Shown here in pieces: positions 5,570-5,695 of a stretch of 5,695 nt of DNA. The position numbers and the translations under genes are program-made. The notes under the pieces are model-generated. The model searched no databases and was not told where the DNA came from. It was given only the letters and a program-made list of their open reading frames with translations. Source of the DNA: Gammaproteobacteria bacterium (lineage in GTDB: Bacteria; Pseudomonadota; Gammaproteobacteria; SZUA-152); the NCBI GenBank assembly GCA_024762755.1, contig JANTGX010000155.1:1-5695 (forward strand), given 5' to 3'. Numbering within the stretch: position 1 is the first letter of the stretch; every line of letters starts with the position of its first letter.

Positions 5570-5695
5570 ATGAAACCCGATCGCATCATCCTCGCCATCA
5601 CCGGCGCCTCCGGCGCCCAATATGGCCTGCGCCTGCTGGAATGCCTGCTGGCGGCCGGGCGCTCGGTCTATCTGATGGTCTCCCAGCCGGCACAG
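5570..5695 (+). CDS. ubiX: Flavin prenyltransferase UbiX, N-terminal part (runs off window)
   Basis: Only the first 42 codons are inside the window. UbiX attaches a dimethylallyl group to FMN to make prenyl-FMN, the cofactor that UbiD needs to decarboxylate 4-hydroxy-3-polyprenylbenzoate in ubiquinone synthesis. The fragment MKPDRIILAITGASGAQYG has the flavin-binding TGASGAxYG signature at residues 11-19, followed by LRLLECLLAAGRSVYLMVS, the expected second strand and helix of this flavoprotein fold. The ATG at 5570 places the motif where it lies in E. coli UbiX. TAGAG at 5555-5559 is a possible ribosome site. The gene follows mpl after 32 bp and is probably co-transcribed with it. A related flavoprotein decarboxylase cannot be wholly excluded from this short piece. 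Confidence 0.9.
   Translation, partial: MKPDRIILAITGASGAQYGLRLLECLLAAGRSVYLMVSQPAQ

Noticed and set aside
1..5695. Search for a new defence, mobile or biosynthetic system
   Set aside because: Apart from one small membrane protein, every gene is a recognisable core gene in a familiar order with uniform composition. No direct repeats, integrase, transposase, CRISPR array or RNA gene was found.

Overview
The window is a G+C-rich stretch of bacterial chromosome, by eye about two-thirds G+C or more. It carries only housekeeping-type genes, and their content and order point to a gammaproteobacterium. The order pilD-coaE-zapD-yacG is a known gammaproteobacterial arrangement, and zapD itself is essentially restricted to beta- and gammaproteobacteria. 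A neighbouring mpl-ubiX pair also occurs in gammaproteobacteria such as Pseudomonas. A Chromatiales-like sulfur bacterium would fit the base composition, but that is a guess.

Layout. Positions 1-399 hold the 3' end of the type IV prepilin peptidase gene pilD. A 128-bp gap with two hairpins follows, then coaE (528-1136), zapD (1224-1994) and yacG (2014-2223), all on the plus strand. yacG converges on rnd (RNase D, minus strand, 2234-3382), with only 10 bp between the two stop codons. A 224-bp divergent intergenic region (3383-3606) separates rnd from a second plus-strand cluster: an uncharacterised small membrane protein (3607-4116), mpl (4134-5537) and the first 42 codons of ubiX (5570 to the window edge).

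Roles. PilD processes type IV pilins and type II secretion pseudopilins. CoaE makes coenzyme A. ZapD bundles FtsZ at the division ring. YacG is a zinc-binding gyrase inhibitor. RNase D trims the 3' ends of tRNAs and other stable RNAs. Mpl recycles murein tripeptide. UbiX makes the prenyl-FMN cofactor for UbiD in ubiquinone synthesis. The catalytic or metal-binding residues I could check are intact in every recognised gene. No mobile element, RNA gene, CRISPR array or sign of gene transfer was seen.

No convincing new multi-gene system is present. The points most worth a second look are a 28-bp near-perfect palindrome inside the 3' end of zapD, a -10 element placed so that coaE may be transcribed without a leader, a promoter with an inverted repeat in its spacer ahead of zapD, and the uncharacterised membrane protein next to mpl.
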